DNA from: Paenibacillus mendelii
GTDB taxonomy: Bacteria; Bacillota; Bacilli; Paenibacillales; Paenibacillaceae
Reading direction: 5' to 3'
Assembly: GCF_024498075.1 (NCBI RefSeq)
Contig: NZ_JANHOF010000002.1
Coordinates: forward strand, 168,431-232,430
DNA: 64,000 bases
Position numbers and translations under genes: made by a program. The notes beneath the pieces were generated by a model. That model was not told where the DNA came from. It worked only from the letters and a program-made list of their open reading frames with translations, and did not search any database. This document shows, one piece after another, positions 26,932-34,853 of the stretch (the stretch's first letter is position 1; the number at the start of each line of letters is the position of its first letter).

Positions 26932-27180
26932 GTTTTTGCGTGGCTATGCCTAATTTGTGCCGGTAGGCAACAAATTTAAGCAAAAACTCACATCGGAAGC
27001 ATTGACTTCGTTTTTGCGTGGCTATGCCTAATTTGTGCCGGTAGGCAACAAATTTAAGCAAAAACTCACATCGGAAGCATTGACTTCGTTTTTGCGTGGC
27101 TATGCCTAATTTGTGCCGGAAGGCAACAAATTTAAGCAAAAACTCACATCAGAAGCATTGACTTCGTTATTGTTTGTGGC
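26932..27180 (-). repeat. Three 78-bp hairpin repeats upstream of ytxC
   Basis: Near-identical copies start at 26932, 27010 and 27088 (78-base period), with a partial fourth at about 27166. Each has outer arms GTTTTTGC/GCAAAAAC and an inner stem AATTTGTGCC/GGCAACAAATT with a GGTA loop. The array begins directly next to the ytxC ribosome binding site, exactly as the 57-bp copies do at thrS. The remaining bases to 27328 hold the upstream region of the diguanylate cyclase gene. Confidence 0.9.
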
Positions 27181-27328
27181 TCAACCCTAATACTTCACCT
27201 GTACAGTATATGGTCCAGTAAAAGCATATATACGATACAACGGATGGAGGAATTGGTTAGGGATTGGAATGAATGTACATTCGTGGTATATTGTCATTTA
27301 TACGAAGTTGGCCGCTGGAGTGAACCTA

Positions 27329-28447
27329 ATGGATTTTGAATCACTGGATTATAAACGTTCCCGATGGAATCGAATGCTGTTAAACGGATTCTGGTTCATT
27401 CTGGTACTAACCATTATTCTGGAATTTCTATATTTAACCGTATCCGACATTTCGAACACATCCTTCATGACGGACTACATCTTGAGACCTTCCATCATAC
27501 AGCTTTCCGTTATGTTTCTGGCCGAATGCGGCTTAAAGCTTCTTAAGGGCAAGTATCAGGACTACATCTTGATCTTCACTTCAGCCATACTCGCTTCCGT
27601 AATCGTTATCATCCACAATTCAATCAATTATTTATTACTGGCCCTCTTTCTTCCTGTGATGGTATCCATCTTCTATTTTCACACAAGAAAACTGCTGTTT
27701 GCTTTCGGAAATACGCTTTCTTCCCTTTATGTGCTGTACGGAATCAATGATCCCATGCGCGAGGATCTTTCGCTCGTAAGTCTAACCACCATTACGGTTA
27801 TGTTTACCGCCTTCACCTTAGTCGCTTGGGGAATTATTCTACGCGGCAAGGAGCTGATGAATCACTTGAAATCTTATTTCGAGTCCAATCAGCAGCTGCT
27901 CGTGAAGACTATATGGATGGACAAGCTGGCGAAGACCGATGCTCTTACCGAATTGTATAACCATATGACGTTCCATGAATTTTTCGAAAAATTGATCGAA
28001 CAGCATGAGCGGAACCAGCTTCCGTTGCAGCTTGCGCTTCTGGATATCGATAATTTCAAGCATGTGAACGATACATACGGTCATCGGGCTGGAGATAGGG
28101 TATTGAAACAGGTAGCGGACATGATCCGCTCGAGAGCTTCTATGAATGACTTTGTCGCACGATATGGCGGGGAAGAATTCGCTGTACTGTTTACAGATAA
28201 ATCTGCGGATGATGCCTATGCTCTCGTTGAAACCATCCGGCAAGCAATTGGCTCCTATCTGCATGAGGCGCTTGACGGCAAGCCCGTCACCGTCAGTATC
28301 GGCTTTGCTCCTTATTTCGACGGGGAAGGCAAGGAAAGGTTTTTCAATCGGGTAGACGAAGCGCTCTACAAGGCGAAGAACAGCGGCAAGAATAAGACCA
28401 TCATCGCCTCCGAGCCATTCGATAGCAAGCTGGTGAACTGGATATAA
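27329..28447 (+). CDS. Membrane diguanylate cyclase (GGDEF domain)
   Basis: 372 residues. About six N-terminal transmembrane helices (roughly residues 18-175), a short coiled linker, and a GGDEF domain with active-site GGEEF at 280-284. It makes cyclic di-GMP from two GTP. The position of the RxxD inhibitory site five residues upstream reads SMND, so product inhibition there is probably lost. An earlier ATG at 27269 lacks a ribosome site; GGAG precedes the chosen ATG. Monocistronic, with its own terminator. Confidence 0.88.
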   Translation: MDFESLDYKRSRWNRMLLNGFWFILVLTIILEFLYLTVSDISNTSFMTDYILRPSIIQLSVMFLAECGLKLLKGKYQDYILIFTSAILASVIVIIHNSINYLLLALFLPVMVSIFYFHTRKLLFAFGNTLSSLYVLYGINDPMREDLSLVSLTTITVMFTAFTLVAWGIILRGKELMNHLKSYFESNQQLLVKTIWMDKLAKTDALTELYNHMTFHEFFEKLIEQHERNQLPLQLALLDIDNFKHVNDTYGHRAGDRVLKQVADMIRSRASMNDFVARYGGEEFAVLFTDKSADDAYALVETIRQAIGSYLHEALDGKPVTVSIGFAPYFDGEGKERFFNRVDEALYKAKNSGKNKTIIASEPFDSKLVNWI

Positions 28448-28480
28448 AAAAAACGTCAGGAATAAATTCCTGACGTTTTT
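28448..28480. terminator. Bidirectional terminator
   Basis: AAAAACGTCAGGAA and TTCCTGACGTTTTT arms around a short AT loop, between the cyclase gene and the convergent mqnC. Confidence 0.9.
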
Positions 28481-28492
28481 CTATATCTTCAC

Positions 28493-29629
28493 CTAATTCT
28501 GCATAACAAAATCTTGCGCAACCGTGTCCGTATCATGATACATCTTCAGAATATCGTATCGCGTGTTGCGTTGAGCCGGTATTTTGCCTACTTCGCGTAT
28601 TAATTGAAGAATGAGTTCAATGTTTACTTTATGCGTCGTACCTGCAGCAGAGACGACGTTCTCTTCAATCATCGTACTGCCAAAATCATTACAGCCGTAG
28701 GATAGCGACAGCTTGCCTATCTCAGGTCCCATCGTGACCCATGAGGATTGGAAATTATCAATGTTGTCGAGCGTAATGCGGCTGATGGCCAGCGTCTTCA
28801 AATATTCCTCAGGCGTCGCTTTCTCCCGCTTCATATTCGTATTGTCCGGCTGGAACGTCCACGGAATGAAAGCCAAGAATCCCTTGGAATCATAGCCGTT
28901 GGCAATGCAAGCATCCTGAGCATCGCGTACGCGCAGCAGATGCAGGGCACGCTCTTCCATCTCTTCTCCAAAACCGATGACCATTGTCGCCGTTGTGTTC
29001 ATTCCGATCTTATGGGCGGTCGTCATGACATCCATCCAATCCGTCCATGAGCCCTTCAGACGGCTGATCTTGCGGCGTGTCCGGTCATCGAGAATTTCTC
29101 CGCCGCCGCCAGGCAGCGAATCCAGTCCGGCTTCATGGAGTTGACGAATAACCTCTTCCAGCGAGAGTCCATCCGATACGTCGCGCATCTTGTGAATTTC
29201 CGCCGGCGAGAACGAGTGCATCGTAATGTCGGGAAAGTGCTGCTTGATTTTGCGCAGCAGATCCAAGTAATACGTGAAGGGCAGGTTGGGGTTCGTACCG
29301 CCCTGCATGAGGATTTCCGTTCCGTTAACATCCTGCGTTTCTTGAATTTTCTGCAGAATGGTTTCATCAGAAAGAACGTAGCCTTCCTTCGATCCCGGTG
29401 CGCGGTAGAAGGCGCAGAACCGGCAATAAACGTCGCAGACGTTCGTATAATTGATATTGCGGCCAACGACAAACGTCGTAATTGGATCCGGATGCCGTCT
29501 CAGCATAAGCTGGTTCGCGGCATGACCCATCTTTTCAATCTCATCGGACTCGAATAACGTAACGACGTCTTCCAGCATCGGTCGTTTCCCATTAAGTGCA
29601 TCCTGTAATATACGGTCCACTTGACTCAT
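28493..29629 (-). CDS. mqnC: Cyclic dehypoxanthine futalosine synthase
   Basis: 378 residues. Radical SAM enzyme with the cluster cysteines C65, C69 and C72 (CDVYCRFC) and a MTTAHKIGMNTTATMVIGFGEE core. MqnC cyclises dehypoxanthine futalosine in the futalosine route to menaquinone. F420-synthase relatives (CofH/MqnE) share the fold, but the overall pattern fits MqnC. AAGGAGG lies 9 bases before the ATG; the longer frame (29659) has no site. Its partners mqnA, mqnD and mqnE are not in the window. It follows patB after a terminator. Confidence 0.88.
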   Translation of the reverse strand: MSQVDRILQDALNGKRPMLEDVVTLFESDEIEKMGHAANQLMLRRHPDPITTFVVGRNINYTNVCDVYCRFCAFYRAPGSKEGYVLSDETILQKIQETQDVNGTEILMQGGTNPNLPFTYYLDLLRKIKQHFPDITMHSFSPAEIHKMRDVSDGLSLEEVIRQLHEAGLDSLPGGGGEILDDRTRRKISRLKGSWTDWMDVMTTAHKIGMNTTATMVIGFGEEMEERALHLLRVRDAQDACIANGYDSKGFLAFIPWTFQPDNTNMKREKATPEEYLKTLAISRITLDNIDNFQSSWVTMGPEIGKLSLSYGCNDFGSTMIEENVVSAAGTTHKVNIELILQLIREVGKIPAQRNTRYDILKMYHDTDTVAQDFVMQN

Positions 29630-29703
29630 CCTTCGGACCCTCCTTCTCTTCGGAACCAACGTTCCTTAGCCAGCTCAACCTATATGTCCATCCTAACATA
29701 AAT

Positions 29704-29746
29704 GCACCGCCTCAGTCACCCATCGAGGCTTTGACTGCGGCGGTGC
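29704..29746 (-). terminator. Terminator of the methionine operon
   Basis: GCACCGCC/GGCGGTGC outer stem with CAGTCA/TGACTG inside, followed by ATTTATGTT on the minus strand, after the patB stop. Confidence 0.8.
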
Positions 29747-29773
29747 GGCTTTTACATTTCAATTGGTCGGTAC

Positions 29774-30961
29774 TCAATTGGCCTTTGCCTCTTGGACGGC
29801 CTTGCCAAACCGCTCCAGCGCTTCCTGAAGTATCGAACGCGGACAAGCCAGATTCACACGCAGATATCCTTCCCCTTGCTTGCCGAACACCGAGCCCTCG
29901 CTGAACGCGACGCCCGCTTGCTCGAACATGAGCTTCTTCAGCTCCGAAGGGCTGTCAGAAATCGCTCGGCAGTCCAACCAAACCATATACGTCCCCTCCG
30001 GACGAATGGCCTTCACTTCGGGAATATGGGTCTCCACATACTGCAGCAGCGTATCCAGATTGCCTTCCAGATAGACGAGCAGTTGTTCGAGCCATTCTTC
30101 GCCGTACGTATAGCTGCTTTCCACCGCTGTCAGCCCGAAATAGCTTTCCATATGCAAAGATAGCGTCTTCAGCAGCGATGTATATTTAAGCCGGAGCTTC
30201 TCATTCGGGATGATGACCGATGCCGCTTGCAAGCCTGCCAGGTTGAAAGTTTTGCTCGGTGCGATGCACGTAATGGATGCTTGCGCGAACGAATCGGAAA
30301 TCGCCGCGAACGGGGTATGACGATGACCCTTGAATACGAGATCGTGATGAATTTCATCAGCCACAACGAGCACGTCATGCCGCAGGCAAATCTCACCAAT
30401 CCGCTTCAGCTCTTCCCGTGTCCACACACGTCCGCCGGGATTATGCGGCGAGCATAGAAGCAGCATCTTGGCGTCCTTCGCCTGCTGTTCCAGCAGATCG
30501 AAGTCGAACCGGTATTGCCCGTCCTGAAGAATGAGCGGATTGTCCACGACGACCCGGTCGTTCATGCGAATGACATCATAGAATGGATAGTATACCGGTG
30601 ATTGCAGGATAATCCGGTCGCCTGGTTCCGTGTACGCCAGCACCATCATGCTGAGCGCCGGAACGATACCGGGGCTCGACGAAATCCATTCATGCTGGAC
30701 CTTCCAGTCATGGCGGCGGGACAACCATCCGCTCACGGCCTCGAAGTACGATTCCGTTCTAATTGTATAACCGTAAATCCCCTGCTTCGCCCGTTCCGTA
30801 ATCGCGTCGACTACTTCCCTAGGGGCTTCGAAATCCATGTCCGCTACCCATAGCGGCAGAACATCCTTGTTTCCGAAGAGCTTCTCGGACTGATCCCATT
30901 TATAAGAGGCCGTCCCACTGCGGTCGATGATGCGGTCAAAATCATATCGGATCTTAGTCAC
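29774..30961 (-). CDS. patB: PatB/MalY-type cystathionine beta-lyase
   Basis: 395 residues. PLP aminotransferase-fold lyase with CSPHNPGGRVW, VADEIHHDL and the PLP lysine in APSKTFNLAG. It cleaves cystathionine to homocysteine, pyruvate and ammonia. The start is a GTG at 30961, one base after the stop of metI and 9 bases after GGGGAGG, so it is translationally coupled; the open frame continues upstream inside metI but is not used. Third gene of the S-box operon. Confidence 0.88.
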   Translation of the reverse strand: MTKIRYDFDRIIDRSGTASYKWDQSEKLFGNKDVLPLWVADMDFEAPREVVDAITERAKQGIYGYTIRTESYFEAVSGWLSRRHDWKVQHEWISSSPGIVPALSMMVLAYTEPGDRIILQSPVYYPFYDVIRMNDRVVVDNPLILQDGQYRFDFDLLEQQAKDAKMLLLCSPHNPGGRVWTREELKRIGEICLRHDVLVVADEIHHDLVFKGHRHTPFAAISDSFAQASITCIAPSKTFNLAGLQAASVIIPNEKLRLKYTSLLKTLSLHMESYFGLTAVESSYTYGEEWLEQLLVYLEGNLDTLLQYVETHIPEVKAIRPEGTYMVWLDCRAISDSPSELKKLMFEQAGVAFSEGSVFGKQGEGYLRVNLACPRSILQEALERFGKAVQEAKAN

Positions 30962-30962
30962 C

Positions 30963-32126
30963 TTATTGCGCCTCCCCAGTTTCGCGTTTAGCCGCTTCAA
31001 GGGCCTGCGCCAAATCTGCAATCAGATCGTCTGCATGTTCGATACCGACGGAGAATCGAAGCAGCCGGTCGTCTACGCCGACCTGACGGCGGATTTCTTC
31101 CGGAATATCCGCATGAGTCTGAACGGCCGGATACGTCATCAACGATTCCACGCCGCCAAGACTCTCGGCGAAAGCAATCAGTTGAATATGCCGCAGGATC
31201 GGCTCGACATAACGAGCATCCTTCAACCGGAACGAGAAAATACCGGTATTGCCGGACGACTGCCGATTCTGAATATCATGTCCCGGGTGATGGGGCAGCG
31301 CCGGATAATAAACATCCTCCACTGCCTCGTGCTCGAGCAGCCAGTTCGCAAGCCGAGTCGCATTCTCCTGATGGCGGTCCATTCGAAGCGCCAGTGTCTT
31401 CAAACCGCGCATAAGCAGCCAGGAATCTTGAGGGCCGAGCACGGCGCCGATCGAATTGTGCAGGAATGCCATCTTATCCGACAGCTCCTTGCCCTTGGTG
31501 ACAATCAAGCCAGCCAGAACATCGTTATGCCCGCCGAGATATTTGGTCGCACTGTGAACAACAATGTCAGCTCCTAATTCAATCGGGCGCTGAAGGTATG
31601 GCGTCAGCAGCGTATTGTCGACGATAGTCAGCAGTCCCTTTGATTTCGCCCAGGCGCTGACACGTTCAATGTCGGTGATCATCATCAGCGGATTCGTCGG
31701 TGTTTCGATCAGAACGGCTTTCGTGTTCGGCCTGCAGAGCGAAGACATGGCATCGATGTCGTTCGTGTCGACATAAGAGGCGCTCACGCCGAAACGGCTC
31801 ATGATCTGCTCCAGCAGCCGGTAAGTCCCTCCATACAAATCAAGGGATACGATTAGATGATCGCCTTGTCCAAACAGGGCAAAGATCGTCTGCAGTGCAG
31901 CCATCCCGCTGCTGCATGCGAATCCGGCATCTCCGGACTCCAGCTGTGCGGATGCATCCTCCAACACTTTACGGGTAGGGCTCTTCGTGCGGGAGTAATC
32001 AAAGCCTGTGCTTTCACCAAGACGAGGGTGGCGGAATGCAGTTGCTTGATAGACAGGGAAGCTGACAGCCCCGGTTACCGGCTCGCTCACCGATCCGATT
32101 TGGGCTAAACGACTTTCGATTTTCAT
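30963..32126 (-). CDS. metI: Cystathionine gamma-synthase / O-acetylhomoserine thiolyase
   Basis: 387 residues. Cys/Met metabolism PLP enzyme with YSRTKSPTRKVLE, ETPTNP and the PLP lysine in HSATKYLGGHNDVLAG. It joins O-acetylhomoserine with cysteine to form cystathionine (MetI in Bacillus also uses sulfide). Second gene of the operon, 87 bases after metA. The three products run from homoserine to homocysteine. Confidence 0.9.
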   Translation of the reverse strand: MKIESRLAQIGSVSEPVTGAVSFPVYQATAFRHPRLGESTGFDYSRTKSPTRKVLEDASAQLESGDAGFACSSGMAALQTIFALFGQGDHLIVSLDLYGGTYRLLEQIMSRFGVSASYVDTNDIDAMSSLCRPNTKAVLIETPTNPLMMITDIERVSAWAKSKGLLTIVDNTLLTPYLQRPIELGADIVVHSATKYLGGHNDVLAGLIVTKGKELSDKMAFLHNSIGAVLGPQDSWLLMRGLKTLALRMDRHQENATRLANWLLEHEAVEDVYYPALPHHPGHDIQNRQSSGNTGIFSFRLKDARYVEPILRHIQLIAFAESLGGVESLMTYPAVQTHADIPEEIRRQVGVDDRLLRFSVGIEHADDLIADLAQALEAAKRETGEAQ

Positions 32127-32213
32127 AGGTTAGAAGCTCCTTCTACAAGTATCAAGAGTGAGTTCCAGCAGCACGGGCAGGCAGCTCCTCTTCAATTAAT
32201 CAGCGGACCATTC

Positions 32214-33131
32214 TTAAATGCCGGCACCCAAATCGTAAGGGGTCTGTTGGTACACATAGTAATTTAACCAGTTGGAGAACAGCAGATTAGCATGCGCACG
32301 CCAGCTCGAACGCGGCAGAAGCGATGGATCGTCATGCGGAAAATAGTTCTTCGGCACATCGATCGCCATTCCCTTGGCTTTGTCACGGTCATATTCGTAC
32401 TTGAGCGACAGCGGATCGTACTCGGAATGGCCTGTTACGAAAATTTGTCTGCCATTGCGTGAAGCCGCAATATATACACCAGCGTCCTCGGACACGGATA
32501 ATACCTCCAGATCCGTAACCCGGTCGATATCCTCCCGGTGTACGTCCGTGTGCCGTGACTGCGGCACGAAGAACTGTTCATCGAAGCCTCTAAGGAGAGG
32601 TACGTTCTGCTTCTCAATCGTATGAGGGAATACGCCGAACATCTTCTCGCTCAAATCGTATTTCGGCACGCCATAATGATGATATAACCCAGCTTGCGCC
32701 GCCCAACAAATATGGAAGGTCGACGTAACGCGGCGTGCGCTCCAGTCCATGATCATCTTCAGTTCTTCCCAATAGTTCACATCTTCGAACGGCAAGTGCT
32801 CGACCGGCGCGCCCGTGATGATCATTCCGTCGTAATATTCGTGCTCAATCTCGTCGAACGTCTTGTAGAAGGATTCCAGATGCTCGAAGGATGTATTTTT
32901 GGAAATATGCGTCTTCGGATGAAGCAGGACAGCCTCTACCTGAAGCGGCGTGTTGCCAATAAGACGGAGCAGCTGAGTTTCCGTCGTTTCCTTAGTCGGC
33001 ATCAGGTTCAGAATGGCGATCCGCAGCGGACGTATGTCCTGGTGGTATGCAACGCTCTCATCCATGACGAAAATATTTTCGTTATTCAAGATTTCTTTGG
33101 CTGGCAAATGATCCGGCACTTTAATCGGCAT
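32214..33131 (-). CDS. metA: Homoserine O-acetyltransferase (MetA family)
   Basis: 305 residues. Catalytic C142 lies in [10 protein letters not shown], and the His/Glu pair of the triad in the HSEYD region is present. Position 111 is glutamate ([11 protein letters not shown]); published work on the MetA family links Glu at this site to acetyl-CoA use and Gly to succinyl-CoA, so I predict acetylation although the family is often named succinyltransferase. An ATG three codons upstream is less well placed than that at 33131, with AAGGAG 8 bases ahead. First gene after the S-box. Confidence 0.92.
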   Translation of the reverse strand: MPIKVPDHLPAKEILNNENIFVMDESVAYHQDIRPLRIAILNLMPTKETTETQLLRLIGNTPLQVEAVLLHPKTHISKNTSFEHLESFYKTFDEIEHEYYDGMIITGAPVEHLPFEDVNYWEELKMIMDWSARRVTSTFHICWAAQAGLYHHYGVPKYDLSEKMFGVFPHTIEKQNVPLLRGFDEQFFVPQSRHTDVHREDIDRVTDLEVLSVSEDAGVYIAASRNGRQIFVTGHSEYDPLSLKYEYDRDKAKGMAIDVPKNYFPHDDPSLLPRSSWRAHANLLFSNWLNYYVYQQTPYDLGAGI

Positions 33132-33222
33132 CTCAATCACTCCTTTATGGTTAAGGTGAATCGCGGGTAGGATTAGGATTCGCTATAAGTCGATCAGCGC
33201 CAGGGGAGATTGCAAGAACGAG

Positions 33223-33382
33223 AAAAGCCCCCTCTCCGAAAGTGGAGAAGGGGCATAAAGGGTCCATTCATGCGCCTCTCATCTCTCAGAAACTAACTAC
33301 GTTTCCGCAAGAATTAGCACCGTGCTATTACGCCGGTTGCCGGGCTTCATTGGGCTGTGTCCCTCCGCCTGCTCTTGATAAG
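33223..33382 (-). promoter_or_regulatory. S-box (SAM-I) riboswitch upstream of metA
   Basis: The minus strand begins CTTATCAAGAGCAGGCGGAG (33382 on), then GATGAAGCCCGGCAACC-like core, the GGTGCTAATTC element and the closing GAGAGATGAG (ending near 33271). A terminator GCCCCTTCTCC/GGAGAGGGGGC with TTTT follows (33256-33223). SAM binding is expected to terminate metA-metI-patB transcription. Confidence 0.95.
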
Positions 33383-33515
33383 AAAGCTATCCTATTCAGT
33401 TGGTTTTATGCTTAGCTTTACTTTAAATCATTCCGGCAATCCCGTCAAGGGGATTCCTTCGAAGTAGTGAATACGCAAGCCCACACCGGATCTCAGTGCG
33501 CCGCATATGCTGGTT

Positions 33516-33844
33516 GCGTTAGGTACATGTACTTAACGCTTGAATGGAAAGACCTTGTAGGAGTATACTAGGGCAAGGATTGTTCCAAAGGAATATTCAA
33601 TCGATTATAAAGGGGTGTTAGCGAACATGGAAGGCGACCCGAGGCCTGCGGGCAACCGCATTGATAACCGGTACCGTAAGAACAGATCGTCTCATGAACA
33701 TCCATGTTCGTCGCAAGCCGCTATGCTTTTTAAAGGATGGCTACTACCGACCTGACATGGCTTGATTCGTGATCACGTATCTCTCTTTTTTGGATTCCGG
33801 CATCCGGGGAAATAATCATCATGGGATGAAGGGAGATGGCGAGG
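33516..33844 (+). promoter_or_regulatory. corA promoter, upstream palindrome and long structured leader
   Basis: In order: a near-perfect 24-base palindrome (arms GCGTTAgGTAC / GTACtTAACGC, 33516-33539); TTGAAT (33540-33545) and TATACT (33564-33569) 18 bases apart; then a leader of about 270 bases. The leader contains a small ORF (33627-33755), a TGCGG-GCAA-CCGCA tetraloop hairpin, a long-range pairing GCGAACATGGA/TCCATGTTCG, and a terminator-like stem 33764-33781 followed by TCTCTTTTTT. It fits no riboswitch class that I know by sequence; I tested M-box and found no match. Confidence 0.55.
33627..33755 (+). CDS. Possible 42-residue leader ORF before corA
   Basis: Starts MEGDPRPAGNR, basic and hydrophilic. 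AGGGGTG lies 9 bases before the ATG. It sits inside the corA leader between promoter and terminator-like hairpin. Leader peptides controlling Mg transport are known in Salmonella (mgtL, corL), so a regulatory ORF is conceivable, but coding evidence is weak. Confidence 0.3.
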   Translation: MEGDPRPAGNRIDNRYRKNRSSHEHPCSSQAAMLFKGWLLPT

Positions 33845-34780
33845 ATGAAAATCCGTTTGGTGAATCAAGGCGTGTTCACGCCGGTTCAAAATATTAACGA
33901 CGCGTTGGTCGCGCCGGCCCAAGGCTTCTATTGGATCGATGCCGATGTCGACGATTTGGCCATATTGCAGCCGTTGTTTGCGCTGCATGATCTGGCCGTG
34001 GAAGACTGCCTCAGTGAAGAGGAGCAGCGTCCGAAGATCGAAATTTACGATGGCCATTATTTTATTGTTATTAACAGCATTCGATTCGATGACGAAGAAA
34101 TTTTTCTGCGTGCTCTGAACATTTTTCTCGGAAGGCATGTCATCATTACCGTCACGAAGCAGAAAATTAACGAGCTGCGCTCATTAAAGCCCATTTTATG
34201 GGAAGAGGAAGTTGATCGGCCGGACCGGTTCCTATACCACCTTGTCGATATTGTCGTGGATAATTACTTTCTTGTCGGGGACCGGATCGAAACCCGAATC
34301 GATTCATTGGAAGAAGATATATTAATGCACACGAAGAAATCGCATCTGACCGAAATTATCGGACTGCGAAGCGAAATATTGTGGCTCAAAAAAGTACTTG
34401 GCCCGCAAAGGGATGTCATTGCCACGCTTAACAAGAAAGATCTGAAGCTGATTGACGACCAGCTCCAAAAATATTTCAGCGACATCTACGAGAACGCCGT
34501 TAAGATTGCTGAGACCTTCGAGACCTACCGCGATCTGATGGGCAACTTACGCGAGGCATACCAATCCAGCCTCTCCGCACGGGCGAACGAAATCATGCGC
34601 GTGTTTACCGCACTTACCACCATCTTCATGCCGCTCACCTTTCTCACCGGCGTATACGGGATGAACTTCGACTACCTGCCAGGGACTCACCTGCACTTTG
34701 GTTCGTATATTCTCATTTCCCTCATGCTCGCCCTCGGCTTCGGCATGTTCTACCTGTTCCGCAAGAAAGATTGGCTCTGA
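33845..34780 (+). CDS. corA: CorA-type magnesium/divalent cation channel
   Basis: 311 residues. Cytoplasmic alpha/beta funnel domain, a long helix, then two C-terminal transmembrane helices; the selectivity motif YGMNF stands at the end of TM1. It forms a homopentameric Mg2+ (or Co2+) channel. An in-frame ATG 9 bases upstream abuts the GGGAG site too closely, so the start is the MKIRLVNQG methionine. It has a long leader that may sense a signal. Confidence 0.92.
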   Translation: MKIRLVNQGVFTPVQNINDALVAPAQGFYWIDADVDDLAILQPLFALHDLAVEDCLSEEEQRPKIEIYDGHYFIVINSIRFDDEEIFLRALNIFLGRHVIITVTKQKINELRSLKPILWEEEVDRPDRFLYHLVDIVVDNYFLVGDRIETRIDSLEEDILMHTKKSHLTEIIGLRSEILWLKKVLGPQRDVIATLNKKDLKLIDDQLQKYFSDIYENAVKIAETFETYRDLMGNLREAYQSSLSARANEIMRVFTALTTIFMPLTFLTGVYGMNFDYLPGTHLHFGSYILISLMLALGFGMFYLFRKKDWL

Positions 34781-34796
34781 ACGTATAAGCAAGAAA

Positions 34797-34833
34797 AAGG
34801 CTTTCCTGGATAGTGATAATCCACGAAAGCCTT
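34797..34833. terminator. Bidirectional terminator
   Basis: AAGGCTTTCCTGGAT / ATCCACGAAAGCCTT arms with a 7-base loop between corA and the convergent MFS gene. Confidence 0.88.
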
Positions 34834-34853
34834 CTTTGTTATTCCTGGCCGCC

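Noticed and set aside
26891..27139. 82-residue ORF with three repeated peptides
   Set aside because: It is the three 78-base repeats read in frame, without a ribosome site.
33516..33844. M-box (ykoK) magnesium riboswitch
   Set aside because: The conserved M-box blocks are not recognisable; the leader is therefore reported as unclassified.
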